A stretch of DNA of 64,000 nucleotides from Shewanella benthica KT99 (GTDB taxonomy: Bacteria > Pseudomonadota > Gammaproteobacteria > Enterobacterales > Shewanellaceae): positions 1-64,000 of the forward strand of contig NZ_ABIC01000025.1 of NCBI RefSeq assembly GCF_000172075.1. Direction: 5' to 3'. Below are positions 36,758 through 44,988 of the stretch, one piece after another. The position numbers were made by a program, and so were the translations under genes. The notes under the pieces are model-generated. The model did no database searches and had not been told where the DNA came from. It saw only the letters and a program-made list of their open reading frames with translations. Positions within the stretch are counted from its first letter, which is position 1, and every line of letters begins with the position of its first letter.

Positions 36758-37570
36758 ATGGTTCTGAAATCAGTCCTTATCGCGTTAACCCTGCTTGGAT
36801 CTTTTTCTGTCGATGCCGAAGAAGATTTTACCCATTACGCGTTTGCAAATTATCTCGGCAGTGGTATCTATCAAACTTCAGGGCAGAACGCCACTGTGGT
36901 TAACATTCCCATCAGTTTCGAACTCTATAACAATGATACTGAGTCTCTTACCCTGCGTACTCCGCTATCTCTGGGTTTCTTCAATTTTAAATGGAGCGAT
37001 CTTCCTGACGGTGATCTGCCTTCCAGCGTTGGCACCATGACGATAACGCCGGGTCTCGAATATCGTCTCCGTACCTCTGAGGATCATGAATTTCAAACCT
37101 ATGTCGATCTTGGCTACGGTACTAATTTTACCTCGGGCACCCATGTCGCTATCTATTCAGCTGGTGTCTCCAGCTTATTGGATCTTGAATTAAGGCAGTC
37201 AGCACCTGTTTGGGTTAATCGACTGTTTTTCGCTGGCTATGCCAGCTTCGATGGCACTCAGAGTGAGACCTATTCTGCACTGCAATCTGGTATCGATATA
37301 GGGACAAATATGCATTGGCGCTGGGATTTGTTAGGCGTCGATGTCGAGCCTAGGGTGTTTGTTACTGGTTATTGGTATTTCGATAAACTCAGGTTCGCTA
37401 CGCCATTCGGTGAAGATGTTTTGGTATCGAATAGTTTAGAAGTGGGCGCGACCTTAGCGTTTTCTAAGCCAATCCTTTGGGATTGGATGGGAATTGACCG
37501 CTTGGGTCTCAGTGTTCGGGCCGGCGATGGCGTCAAGGTATGGCGTTTGATTTTCGAGTTTCCTATCTAG
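36758..37570 (+). CDS. Putative outer-membrane beta-barrel protein
   Basis: A 270-residue exported protein of unknown family. From the ATG at 36758 it has a classic signal peptide (VLKSVLIALTLLGSFSVDA, then EEDF). Alternating aromatic/polar strands and turns follow, for example TPGLEYRLRTSEDHEFQTYV and DLGYGTNF. The end LIFEFPI is barrel-like. A longer frame from 36689 would place about 20 residues inside the MITE-like repeat and before the signal peptide, so it is rejected. The GGAATGG ending the repeat lies about eight bases before the ATG and may serve as the ribosome-binding site. Transport or porin function is not known. Confidence 0.75.
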   Translation: MVLKSVLIALTLLGSFSVDAEEDFTHYAFANYLGSGIYQTSGQNATVVNIPISFELYNNDTESLTLRTPLSLGFFNFKWSDLPDGDLPSSVGTMTITPGLEYRLRTSEDHEFQTYVDLGYGTNFTSGTHVAIYSAGVSSLLDLELRQSAPVWVNRLFFAGYASFDGTQSETYSALQSGIDIGTNMHWRWDLLGVDVEPRVFVTGYWYFDKLRFATPFGEDVLVSNSLEVGATLAFSKPILWDWMGIDRLGLSVRAGDGVKVWRLIFEFPI

Positions 37571-37585
37571 GCGTTATATTCGCAT

Positions 37586-38086
37586 CTAGATTGCTGCATC
37601 TAGCTTGTCTCGGAGAAAATCCAAAAATACCCTGATTTTAGGTGAGATCAATTCTCGCTTTAGGTAAAGCGCATAGGTTGAGCTCAAAGGGGTGCAAGGA
37701 CTAAATCGCTCCTGCTCAAGTATTCGGACTAAACTGCCATTTTTCAACTCATCCTTCACCGCCCACAGTGGAATTAAGGCAAAACCTGCATCATTCAATA
37801 ATAGCTGTTTCTGGCCATTGACTGAGTTGACCGTGAGCCCTGCTGATATGGTCAATTTTTTAAAAGTAAGCTGGGGCTCAGTTTTCATCACGAACCACTC
37901 ACGCCAGCCGGCATAGCCATATCTTATACAATCAAATTTATGCAGGTCGTTGGCTGACAGTGGCAGTCCATGACGAGTAATGTATTGAGGGCTTGAGCAG
38001 AGCAAGAAGTTATTATCGGTCAGTTTGCGGGCGATCAAGTTTGAGTCCGGCAGGTGACCGCTGCGTATGGCGATATCAACATTCTC
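37586..38086 (-). pseudogene. LysR-family regulator lacking its DNA-binding half
   Basis: Only the effector part of a LysR regulator remains, from ENVDIAIRSGHLPDSNLIAR to the normal C-terminus (FLDFLRDKL), about 165 residues. The helix-turn-helix and linker are gone. Upstream codons up to 38263 stay open by chance but are antisense to the neighbouring oxidoreductase and show no LysR similarity. The break at about 38083-38090 is shared with that oxidoreductase, so one deletion removed both 5' ends and the common promoter region. Confidence 0.85.
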
Positions 38087-38087
38087 C

Positions 38088-38885
38088 TCCACGGTGATGT
38101 TGCAGGAATTGTGACTGAAGTGGCCGATGATGTGAGTAACTTCAAGGTTGGCGATGAGGTTTATGGCTGTGCGGGGGGGAATTGCCGGTATCGATGGTGC
38201 GTTAGCGGAATTTATGTTGGTCGATGTCGATTTAATGGCTCTTAAGCCTAAAACCTTGACCATGAGAGAGGCTGCCGTGCTGCCTTTGGTGTCTATTACT
38301 GCATGGGAAGGCTAATGTCATAAACTCAAGGTAAAGCAAGGTGATAAGGTGCTGATCCATGGTGCGACGGGTGGGGTCGGTCATGTGGCTATTCAATTGG
38401 CTAAGCATCTTGGCGCCGAGGTCACCGCAACATCGACGCCGCGTAATATGCAGCTTGCCGCGAGTATAGGCGCCGATCACTTAGTCGATATCAAGGCGCA
38501 GTCTGTGTCAGACTATGTTCAACAGTACACCAATGGCGTGGGGTTCGATGCCATATTAGATCCCGTGGCCGGTGACAATATTCAACTCAGCTTCGAAGCC
38601 GCTCGATTTAATGGTGCTGTTGCCACCACTTTACCCATCGATAATGTATTACAGGTGGCATTGAAGAGTCTGAGCTTTCATAGCGTGCTTATGCTTATCC
38701 CTATGGTCGAAGGCATTAATCGAAAATCTCACGGTGAGATCTTAACTCAGATAGCCAAGTTGGTGGACTCAGGCATTATCAAACCTCTGCTCGATGAGTC
38801 TGACTTTACTATCTGGCAAGTCGCCGAAGCACATGCCCGTTTAGAATCCGGCGTGGCAGTTGGCAAAATAGCATTAACAGTGTAG
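38088..38885 (+). pseudogene. Zinc-type alcohol dehydrogenase/quinone reductase, multiply broken
   Basis: A medium-chain dehydrogenase remnant. It begins inside the protein at LLHGDVAGIVTEVADDVSNF, having lost about 60 N-terminal residues. A run of seven G (38173-38179) shifts the frame; after removing one G it reads on as IAGIDGALAEFMLVDVDLMA. A TAA at 38313-38315 then interrupts WEG. The C-terminal domain is open, with the dinucleotide loop VLIHGATGGVGHVAIQLA and the end VAVGKIALTV. Three independent lesions make this a genuine pseudogene. Confidence 0.9.
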
Positions 38886-38901
38886 TTGAACAATAAAGAA
38901 G

Positions 38902-38936
38902 CAAAGAGCCAAAGCATAGTGACGGCTCTTTGTTTC
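38902..38936. terminator. Bidirectional terminator-like hairpin
   Basis: CAAAGAGCC and GGCTCTTTG pair perfectly over 13 bases between two converging genes. T-runs on both sides are short. Confidence 0.65.
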
Positions 38937-38950
38937 ATCAATTCAATTAT

Positions 38951-40480
38951 CTATTTACACAGCGACTTGCCAGCTTCATAACAAGTTGGCTGGCGAGGAC
39001 AGACTGCACCTCGGGAGCAGATGAGCCTGGCTTGGGTATCTATGCCTCGCTCGACCCAGTTGATATTGAGAATTTTAGCCACACTGGTTAAGTCTTTCTT
39101 TATGGCCTTGGGGATCTCGGCTTCGCCACCATGCTTAACGCAAGCTTGTTTTAATTCTGCGGCTATCGCATTAGCGTCTCCTCCCTGAGCTTCGATAGCG
39201 GGGTTAAGATCTATGCCGGCACAGAGTACGTGATTGTTGCCCGCCATGTCTTTTACTCTTATCGACTCACAGCTGTAGATCCTAGGCTCATTGCCAACAT
39301 CGAGTATCGACAGTTGTGCAGATGAGCCTGCACTGGCTTCATTGATCTTTCTAAATACAGCCCAATGCTGACAGGGGTCTTGAACTAAGCGCATGTTGCC
39401 CCAGGGAAGTGGAATACCGTTGCCGCGATAGACGGCTTTTAATTTCCCCGGCGCATAGGCATCGAAATAGTGCCAGTGGGGATAGGGAGAGACAACCGTC
39501 ATGCGGCGCATGGCAACCGATGCGGACACCCCCACTTTCTGATGAACATTTATCTCATAGCCATGACGATCTAACATCTGCCTGAAAGGGACTTTTGGGC
39601 AAAGCAGGGCGCCGGCGAAGAAACTGGATTCAAAATCACGCCAGGCGTGGAGAATGTCCTGTGCATTGACAGTCGAAGATTGTGGTGTGCCATTGTCCAT
39701 CTCGGTACTGATCTGACTTCGTCCTGTGGTGAGTACAGATTTCAATCCATCCTTGTTGTGCAATACACAGTGGCCTATGTGCACCGCCAGATCATACTTG
39801 AGTCGACTTGGGTTAGATTTCAGCTGTTTATTGATATAGATGGTCGAAGGTGGTTTAAAAAATGAGGTCACCAGCTGAGTGGAGCAGGCCCCCATCTCAT
39901 CGATAACATCTTTTGGGGCCCGGTCGATCCATTTTATCTTGAGGCCCATGCCCTTAGCGATATCCATGATATCTTCCAGGGCGAGTGGCAGGCGTTTCTG
40001 TCCTATCTCTTCGGCCGCACGTTCGAGATCCGGGAAGTGATTCTGATGATGCTCCTGATGGGCGCGGATCAAAAGATGAGCAAACTGTCGTCCGGTGACC
40101 CCAGTTTGTGACAACATTTCAGGTATGGCAATTTGTAATATATCTTTGGAAAACAAAAAGCTTGGCTCCAGTGCCATGCCGTTTATGCCACCACGGCGGC
40201 CTTTATCTGGCGTGATAGCGTGCTCTTCAGGTACATCATCTAAAAACCAATCGACCTCTTTCTGAAATACCGCTGCGATGACGGCTAACATGTCAGCACT
40301 GGGCACTCGTTTACCGCGTTCTATCATAGACAGGTATGACACTGAGGGGGCGGTTTCCGAGTCGACCCGCACACAACGAGCAGAAAGATCTTCCATGGTG
40401 AGATGGTTTCTTTTTCTTAGGTTACGGATCTTAGTACCCAAAAAATGTGACTTTCGCATTAAGCTTTTTGTTGTTCTCAT
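38951..40480 (-). CDS. XRE-type regulator with DUF3612 domain (short-chain fatty acid/glyoxylate regulator type)
   Basis: A 509-residue transcription factor. The N-terminal helix-turn-helix (LGTKIRNLRKRNHLTMEDLS, then SYLSMIERGKRVPS) is followed by a long C-terminal DUF3612-like region. That region has an IrrE-like central part (LAVHIGHCVLHN) and a cysteine-rich tail (CSRGAVCPRQPTCYEAGKSLC). This architecture resembles RamB/ScfR regulators of acetate, propionate and glyoxylate metabolism. The ATG at 40480 is chosen; a start at 40516 would add twelve unconvincing residues. It is divergent from the malate-synthase-like gene. Inverted TTGTAG/CTACAA half-sites at about 40517-40545 between them may be its operator. 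Confidence 0.85.
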   Translation of the reverse strand: MRTTKSLMRKSHFLGTKIRNLRKRNHLTMEDLSARCVRVDSETAPSVSYLSMIERGKRVPSADMLAVIAAVFQKEVDWFLDDVPEEHAITPDKGRRGGINGMALEPSFLFSKDILQIAIPEMLSQTGVTGRQFAHLLIRAHQEHHQNHFPDLERAAEEIGQKRLPLALEDIMDIAKGMGLKIKWIDRAPKDVIDEMGACSTQLVTSFFKPPSTIYINKQLKSNPSRLKYDLAVHIGHCVLHNKDGLKSVLTTGRSQISTEMDNGTPQSSTVNAQDILHAWRDFESSFFAGALLCPKVPFRQMLDRHGYEINVHQKVGVSASVAMRRMTVVSPYPHWHYFDAYAPGKLKAVYRGNGIPLPWGNMRLVQDPCQHWAVFRKINEASAGSSAQLSILDVGNEPRIYSCESIRVKDMAGNNHVLCAGIDLNPAIEAQGGDANAIAAELKQACVKHGGEAEIPKAIKKDLTSVAKILNINWVERGIDTQARLICSRGAVCPRQPTCYEAGKSLCK

Positions 40481-40586
40481 TTTGTAAAATTCACACTGTA
40501 AAATTTTAATTGTCAAATTGTAGCCAAAAATTAGCTAGACTACAAATTAAGCAATCGACAAAGAATGAATATGAGAGGATAAGGCT

Positions 40587-41102
40587 ATGGATATATCAAC
40601 TATCAGTAATGAGTATGGCGAGCAAAACTTTACCAACCTTATCAATGCTGGAATTGTCAATGTGAATACTGCTGAAGCAGTCACCGATGCTGACACTATG
40701 GCGAATGCCAAACAGTTTCTGGACAATACCTTTCCATTAGCTAAAGGTTTCCATAAAGAGGTGCGCAGTTACCTGGTTTACTATCAGCAGCTGTTGATGT
40801 TTTTTGCCGACGGAACCCATACGGGTCTGAAGCATTCAGGGCAATTTGTTGCGCTAAACGGCCATAAGAGTGAACCTGAAGCTATCTTGCTTAACAGTAA
40901 CGGCACCCATGTGGAGCTGAGTTTCGATCGTGGCGGCAAGACAGGAATTAAAGATCAGGCTCACATAGATGATGTCAGGCTCGAAGGCCATGAATATTGG
41001 ATTAGCTTACTCAATATTGAAGAGAAGCGAATCATTGAAAACTCACAATCTGCGCAAATTTTCACCGCGAAAGATGGCAGCGAGTATTCGCTTAAGGGCT
41101 GA
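40587..41102 (+). CDS. Stand-alone protein resembling a malate synthase G segment
   Basis: A 171-residue cytoplasmic protein. Phrases such as VNVNTAEAVTDADTMANAKQF, TFPLAKGFHKEV, HSGQFVALNGHKSEPEAILL and FTAKDGSEYSLKG closely follow what I recall of the inserted alpha/beta domain region of malate synthase G. The catalytic TIM barrel is absent, as is the DxEDS motif that follows this segment in the full enzyme. It has its own ribosome-binding site (GAGAGGAT) and terminator, so it looks like a real gene rather than a fragment. The divergent DUF3612 regulator supports a link to glyoxylate or C2 metabolism. Malate synthase activity is not expected. Confidence 0.65.
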   Translation: MDISTISNEYGEQNFTNLINAGIVNVNTAEAVTDADTMANAKQFLDNTFPLAKGFHKEVRSYLVYYQQLLMFFADGTHTGLKHSGQFVALNGHKSEPEAILLNSNGTHVELSFDRGGKTGIKDQAHIDDVRLEGHEYWISLLNIEEKRIIENSQSAQIFTAKDGSEYSLKG

Positions 41103-41124
41103 TGATGGCTAATTATTGATATAG

Positions 41125-41164
41125 AAAAGCCGGACAGACGCTAAGGTCACTCCGGCTTTTTTGT
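41125..41164. terminator. Bidirectional terminator
   Basis: Ten-base arms AAAAGCCGGA and TCCGGCTTTT pair perfectly over 16 bases and run into T on the plus strand. The mirrored sequence also serves the converging VF530 gene. Confidence 0.9.
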
Positions 41165-41177
41165 GTTTAATGTAAAG

Positions 41178-41534
41178 TTAGCTTCCCCAGATATTGGTAT
41201 TGAGCTGATTGTCATCATCGCTATTGTTATCAGAGTGAGCATTTAACCTGTTACTCGCCGCTCGTAGGCTCTTATCACTGGCCTGATAGTGATCATCTCT
41301 TGGCTTTTTTTCCGGTAAAGGTAATTTATTCATCTTTAAATAAAGATATTCAACCTTCTCTCTCGCCCAGAGGGTCTTGCGCAGGAAGCGCAAGCTGGAT
41401 TTAATACTTGGGTCATGATTAAAGCAACGAACATCGATGCGATCGCCTAGCTCTTCCCAACCATAATGTTCGACTAAATCGGTGAGTAGGTTTTCTAGCT
41501 TGATACCATGTAGTGGATTGTTTACTTGGGTCAT
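41178..41534 (-). CDS. VF530 family DNA-binding protein (DUF2132)
   Basis: A 118-residue protein. Residues 5-70 match the small helical VF530 domain: [38 protein letters not shown], and [17 protein letters not shown]. The C-terminal 45 residues are polar and probably disordered (Ser/Asn/Asp-rich), longer than in many relatives. The domain was described structurally as DNA-binding-like; its cellular role is unknown. It is transcribed singly. Confidence 0.88.
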   Translation of the reverse strand: MTQVNNPLHGIKLENLLTDLVEHYGWEELGDRIDVRCFNHDPSIKSSLRFLRKTLWAREKVEYLYLKMNKLPLPEKKPRDDHYQASDKSLRAASNRLNAHSDNNSDDDNQLNTNIWGS

Positions 41535-41872
41535 GAGTTCATTAGATTAATTGATATTGAGTTAATTATATCAGTTATCGAGCAAGATTGAACAGGGAGG
41601 TTTTAGCGTAAGAGGAAAAAGAGGGCACATGCGCCCTCAACAACATCGATAAAGCCGAATAGGTTTACTGAAAAGTAATATTGATGAAGGGGATCAACTT
41701 CAATGACTAAGGTTTGTCATAGGGTTAAGGTAAACTTGGATGTGTATTTAGTCACTGGCTTAAAAGTGTAAGTCTGAAGGGCCTGTGTTCTAGGTTAGGT
41801 GTAGTATAAAGTATCGATAACTCTTAACAAGGCTTAGTGAGTTATCGACAGATCATGATGAACTAGGCTTAA
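41535..41872. other. Intergenic region with a hairpin
   Basis: About 340 bases without a gene. A stem GAGGGC / GCCCTC at 41621-41638 is followed on the minus strand by five T. It could terminate the rhodanese transcript, though 235 bases after its stop. Nothing else is recognised. Confidence 0.55.
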
Positions 41873-42280
41873 TTATTGTTTGTCATCTTGCTTAAACTGG
41901 CTCAAGGTTTCAAACCCACCGCCATTGTAGCTCTGAGTGAAACCTTCCGCGACTAAGGTATCGAAAGCGATACCGCTGCGTCGGCCACTGCGACAATAGA
42001 GTACAATATGAGTGTCTTTGGCGATGTCGAGCGTGTTAATTTTAGCGGCGATCTGTTCGAAAGGGATGTTGATCGCGTTATCTAAATGTCCCGCTGCGAA
42101 CTCCTCTGCCGTTCTGACATCGATCACTGTGGCACCCGCATCTATCTTATCCCATGCGACTCTTGGGTCCTTATCTGCCGCCAAGGCGAATTGACTCATC
42201 AAGAGGCTAAGTAATGCGAAAATGATCATAAAGCTGTGGTTTTGCATACTTCTATGGGCGGAATTTATCGGATTGTTCAC
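41873..42280 (-). CDS. Periplasmic rhodanese-domain protein (PspE-like)
   Basis: A 135-residue single-domain rhodanese with a signal peptide (FALLSLLMSQFALAADKD), so it acts in the periplasm. The sulfurtransferase features are VIDVRTAEEFAAGHLDNAIN, where the Asp-Val-Arg is conserved, and the active-site loop YCRSGRRSG with its persulfide cysteine. It should transfer sulfane sulfur to a thiophilic acceptor. A shorter start at 42247 (MQNHSF) is equally possible and gives a more typical signal peptide. Confidence 0.88.
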   Translation of the reverse strand: MNNPINSAHRSMQNHSFMIIFALLSLLMSQFALAADKDPRVAWDKIDAGATVIDVRTAEEFAAGHLDNAINIPFEQIAAKINTLDIAKDTHIVLYCRSGRRSGIAFDTLVAEGFTQSYNGGGFETLSQFKQDDKQ

Positions 42281-42503
42281 TTTATTTTCCTAATGTTTAT
42301 GAATGAATATGACGAGCTAGCTTGGATATTTTTAATCTCTATACTTTTAACTTATAAGTATTGGGCGCATTGCTAATGCATTAAGCAGAGCAAGCGCCGG
42401 CAACTATTTAAGCTACTATTAATCAGTATAGCGTTCGCAAGGCATAGGGTAAATGTGTGCCCAAGTATCCTTACACCGGGGGAATCAATGCCACTTAAGC
42501 TCA

Positions 42504-43220
42504 CTAATCTTTGAGATAATAAGTTAAGGTGGAGACGACTCTCACTCGCTTGATATAAGGGGTATTACTGTCCCTATCGGAGATACTGAATTGGCCCTGA
42601 GAGGCACTCTTTATCTTGCCGAGTACCGAGTCTGAGTCTTGGGCAAACTTATCGGCTATTTGTCTGGCATTGGTTGTAGCGGCTTGCACCATAGCAGGCT
42701 TGACTGAATTGAGTTCAGTGAACAGAAACTCTGTCCTGCTGTTGTAATCTTGACTGGAGATGGCAATGCCTTCTTTGGCCAGCTCGAGCATATTTTGTCT
42801 GCTTTCTAAGAGAAGATCGACTCGCTTGGTGTAGATAGAGATGGTCACTTTGGCGGCGTAGCGATATTTCACATTGGGATCGACATATCCCTGTGCTTGT
42901 CTGTCTTCGATTGAGGGCTGAGAGCTGGATATCTCATCGATAGAAAACCCTTGTTTAAGCAGGAAGGAGATCACCTTGTCTGTCTGAGTTTGCACCGTTT
43001 GATATAAGGTGGTGAGATCATTGTCGACTTCGGTGAAGCTAATCGGCCAGATAGCGATATTGGCCTTAACCTCCTGTTCTGCCAGCCCCTTGACGGTAAC
43101 CGTTCTTTCCATTGATTTCATCTCGATCAGGCTATGTCCAATGCCATAGCCCAGCAATGCCAAGCCAAGACAGAGTAAGGAACCTAATATAAGTGCACTT
43201 ATCGCGTTGTTTTTATTCAT
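42504..43220 (-). CDS. SIMPL-domain protein (DUF541)
   Basis: A 238-residue envelope protein. An N-terminal hydrophobic segment (SALILGSLLCLGLALLGYGI) anchors or exports it. The remainder is the SIMPL/DUF541 fold: TVTVKGLAEQEVKANIAIWP at the start, QNMLELAKEGI mid-way, and VRVVSTLTYYLK at the end. E. coli YggE of this family is linked to oxidative-stress protection; the mechanism is unresolved. It is monocistronic. Confidence 0.88.
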   Translation of the reverse strand: MNKNNAISALILGSLLCLGLALLGYGIGHSLIEMKSMERTVTVKGLAEQEVKANIAIWPISFTEVDNDLTTLYQTVQTQTDKVISFLLKQGFSIDEISSSQPSIEDRQAQGYVDPNVKYRYAAKVTISIYTKRVDLLLESRQNMLELAKEGIAISSQDYNSRTEFLFTELNSVKPAMVQAATTNARQIADKFAQDSDSVLGKIKSASQGQFSISDRDSNTPYIKRVRVVSTLTYYLKD

Positions 43221-43333
43221 GTCAATCCAATTCCTTGAGTGGAAACCTAAAAGGATAATATAGTTTTTTTACTATTGAAATCTAGTTAAGAAGTGTTAAT
43301 CAGCGCAGATAGTGATGTTTTTTCTCAGGCCGC

Positions 43334-43357
43334 AAAAAGCCGCACTCAGTGCGGCTT
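43334..43357 (-). terminator. Terminator of fadL
   Basis: Nine-base GC-rich arms AAGCCGCAC and GTGCGGCTT close a three-base loop, and five T follow on the minus strand. Confidence 0.92.
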
Positions 43358-43389
43358 GAACGAAATCTAGCGAGACATTCAGTGTAAGT

Positions 43390-44622
43390 TTAGAACTTAT
43401 AGCTGTACTGAATTCCGTATAACCAAGCGTTAGCTCGGGTTGTACCATTAATTTGCGCGACGAACGGCATGTCTGACGGAGGCAGATACTGAGTCTCGGT
43501 AACATTAACATCTTCACCCATCAGGTAGGTGATACCTAAATCAATATCTGAGTGTTTGTTCAGGCTATAAGTCAGGCCTGCTGAGAACCATTGACGATCT
43601 GAATCTGGGATGGCGATTGATTTGATCTGATCAATGGCGCCCATGTCATACATGTAACCAGCACGAGCCGTCCAGGTATCATTGATGGTGTAAGTACCAC
43701 CTAAAGATAGATGCCAGGTATCACGCCAGTTATATTCTTTAATTGTACCGAACTCGTCCGTGTCTAAAGTTTCGAATGCACTCCATTGAATGAATTGTGC
43801 CGAGTAATGCAGGGCAAACTGATTGGTTAACTGGTGAAAGCCAGAAAATTCAGCCATGGCAGGTAAAGGTAAGTGCAAAGTATCATCTGCGGCACTTTGA
43901 CCCAAATACTGAAAATCACCTTCAGCCTTGATGGTTGGACTATAGCGGTAGCTTAAACCGAACCTGTGGTTTTCGTTGACTTCATAGATGGCGCCAACAT
44001 GCCAGCCGATCCCATAGCCTTCGGCATCAACATCTAGAATGGTGTTGCCCATGAATTCACGTTGAAGATTACCTGAGCCCTTGATCACATCGATACCAGC
44101 ACCTAAGCTGAACTGCTCATTGATGCGATATGAGACGCTTGCCTGTATGTTGACGCTACGAACCTTGGTGGTGCCTCCGAACAGCTCGGCGGCAAAATCA
44201 TCAGGATATTCGGTAGTAGTACCGAAGTTAGAGTAGGTACCGAAACCGACGGCCCACTTATCATTTAGTGGATGTACGATAAAAATATTGGGTACTAAGC
44301 TGGCGCCACCTATATCTGATACATCAGGGATAGCCTGTGGGTTCGATGAGCCCATAGGTGCTAACGAGTACTGAGCGTCGGAGAGAGTCACATCGGTATT
44401 GATATAAGTCATGCCAACACTGATGGAGGTCGTATCAAACAGTGCCATAGCCGCTGGATTACGTGCCATTGCCGAAGCGTTGTCGGCGATGACGGCATCA
44501 CCAGCGAAAGCTCGACCTAGACCGGTAGCCGATTGACTGTTTAATTGAAAACCAGCGGCCATAGCTTGTGAACTTGCAAGCGTAACGGCGATAGCTAATA
44601 AAGTCTTGTTGAAGTTTTTCAT
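43390..44622 (-). CDS. fadL: Outer-membrane long-chain fatty acid transporter FadL
   Basis: A 410-residue FadL/OMPP1 beta-barrel that takes long-chain fatty acids across the outer membrane. A signal peptide (LLAIAVTLASSQAMA) leads into AGFQLNSQSATGLGRAFAGD and ADNASAMARNPAAMALFD. These form the conserved N-terminal hatch and NPA motif. The protein ends in an aromatic strand (YGIQYSYKF), as needed for barrel insertion. The start at 44622 (MKNFNK) is favoured over 44631 because of spacing and signal-peptide form. Two FadR-like boxes stand upstream, in keeping with coregulation with fadIJ about 11 kb away. Confidence 0.94.
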   Translation of the reverse strand: MKNFNKTLLAIAVTLASSQAMAAGFQLNSQSATGLGRAFAGDAVIADNASAMARNPAAMALFDTTSISVGMTYINTDVTLSDAQYSLAPMGSSNPQAIPDVSDIGGASLVPNIFIVHPLNDKWAVGFGTYSNFGTTTEYPDDFAAELFGGTTKVRSVNIQASVSYRINEQFSLGAGIDVIKGSGNLQREFMGNTILDVDAEGYGIGWHVGAIYEVNENHRFGLSYRYSPTIKAEGDFQYLGQSAADDTLHLPLPAMAEFSGFHQLTNQFALHYSAQFIQWSAFETLDTDEFGTIKEYNWRDTWHLSLGGTYTINDTWTARAGYMYDMGAIDQIKSIAIPDSDRQWFSAGLTYSLNKHSDIDLGITYLMGEDVNVTETQYLPPSDMPFVAQINGTTRANAWLYGIQYSYKF

Positions 44623-44698
44623 CATTATCATCTCTGTAATTTTAGGACCGGAAATTCACACTCAGCTTTTATCCGCTTTTTTAAGTTTGATGCGAGTC

Positions 44699-44715
44699 CA
44701 CTTGTTAGACCAGTG
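44699..44715 (-). promoter_or_regulatory. FadR-like box, proximal, upstream of fadL
   Basis: Read on the minus strand as CACTGGTCTAACAAGTG. It agrees with the gammaproteobacterial FadR consensus (AACTGGTCNGACNNGTT) at most positions and keeps the CTGGTC core. It lies about 75 bases upstream of the fadL start. Confidence 0.55.
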
Positions 44716-44740
44716 CATCTTAGGGATGGACTTATCTGTC

Positions 44741-44757
44741 GACAACTCCGACCAGTT
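44741..44757 (-). promoter_or_regulatory. FadR-like box, distal, upstream of fadL
   Basis: Read on the minus strand as AACTGGTCGGAGTTGTC. The half-site AACTGGTCGGA is perfect and the second half weaker. It is 42 bases (four helical turns) from the proximal site. Confidence 0.55.
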
Positions 44758-44924
44758 GCAAATGTCAGTTGCATTTTTGTTAATTAAATCATGAGCTTTA
44801 AGGCTATTGATGTGTGTGTATTTCAAGCGTGAGCTGGAGCGCCTATCATGAGGCGCATCAAGGCTTTTACTCGGTTTGAATTTAGGTTGCGGGCTTGTAA
44901 AAAGCAGGGCTGAAAATAAATGAT

Positions 44925-44954
44925 AAAAATAGCGTACACGTGTACGCTATTTTT
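44925..44954. terminator. Perfect 30-base palindrome terminator, putP end
   Basis: The sequence is a perfect palindrome built from AAAAATAGCGTACAC and its complement. It lies 35 bases beyond the putP stop. On both strands the stem runs into a U-rich side, so it can act in either direction. Confidence 0.85.
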
Positions 44955-44988
44955 GTCTTTGAAGGGGCGAATGCCTTATTTTTAGTGA

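Noticed and set aside
38087..38263. N-terminal extension making a 225-residue LysR protein on the minus strand
   Set aside because: These codons are antisense to oxidoreductase coding sequence and carry no LysR or helix-turn-helix features; they are open by chance after the deletion.
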